Shown: piece by piece, positions 13,061 to 13,074 of the stretch
Layout of the letters: each line of letters opens with the position of its first letter
Position numbering within the stretch: the first letter of the stretch is position 1
Assembly: GCA_033764865.1 (NCBI GenBank)
Contig: JANRIM010000145.1
Coordinates: 1 to 13,074, forward strand
From: VFBF01 sp033764865
Lineage (GTDB): Bacteria > Pseudomonadota > Alphaproteobacteria > Caulobacterales > Aquidulcibacteraceae
Direction of reading: 5' to 3'
Length of the DNA stretch: 13,074 nucleotides
Notes under the pieces: model-generated
Databases searched by the model: none
What the model was told of the DNA's origin: nothing
Seen by the model: the letters and a program-made list of their open reading frames with translations, nothing else
Position numbers and translations under genes: made by a program

Positions 13061-13074
13061 GAGCCCCACGTCGC

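Noticed and set aside
13051..13074. tRNA-like 5' end (CGCGGGTGGAGC...) at the right edge
   Set aside because: Only about 20 bases are visible; the match to an initiator tRNA 5' end breaks after GGTGGAGC and no D-arm can be drawn, so it is not callable.
1..13074. Mobile element, prophage, toxin-antitoxin or defence island
   Set aside because: No transposase, integrase, terminal inverted repeats, composition shift or paired toxin/antitoxin genes are visible; the content is housekeeping genes throughout.

Overview
The window reads as chromosomal, housekeeping DNA from a high-GC alphaproteobacterium. Codon third positions are almost all G or C, Shine-Dalgarno sequences are clear, and genes are tightly packed with several 4-8 base overlaps. 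The gene order pyrB-pyrC'-plsY-dprA next to ruvX and gatCA is, from general knowledge, typical of that class. A Caulobacterales/Hyphomonadaceae-type host is plausible: there are CtrA- and DnaA-like motifs, a periplasmic S9 peptidase and a META/YbaY envelope protein. No single marker here proves a genus. I see no tRNA, rRNA, CRISPR array, insertion sequence or phage gene.

Left block (1-4272, all minus strand). Transcription runs pyrB, pyrC', a 56-residue ORF, plsY, dprA, and dprA runs off the left edge. pyrB/pyrC' and plsY/dprA overlap by ATGA. pyrC' lacks the dihydroorotase metal and catalytic residues, so it is probably the non-catalytic partner of aspartate carbamoyltransferase. The PyrB beside it lacks the conserved active-site lysine of the 80s loop. 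plsY makes lysophosphatidic acid and dprA handles single-stranded DNA for RecA.

Middle block (4273-6428). A 161-base divergent region holds a near-consensus DnaA box. It separates pyrB from a 70-residue Ala-rich protein whose extreme C-terminus, QADLFDL, is a textbook beta-clamp-binding peptide. This is the most interesting unexplained gene in the window. An AEC-family permease and ruvX follow on the minus strand, overlapping by 8 bases. gatC diverges from ruvX and starts at TTG after a perfect AGGAGG.

Right-centre block (6430-10371). A TerB-like gene lies antisense between gatC and gatA, the tRNA-dependent amidotransferase subunits. An exported S9 prolyl-oligopeptidase-type peptidase with an intact Ser-Asp-His triad follows.

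Right block (10387-13074). A secreted three-domain envelope protein (META, YbaY, MliC-like) is divergent from an 82-residue two-helix membrane protein. Next come a dodecin of the variant lacking the usual flavin-stacking Trp, and a GIY-YIG-like protein with a recognisable promoter upstream. The stop codons of three convergent gene pairs lie in short palindromes, and a hairpin fills the fourth gap.
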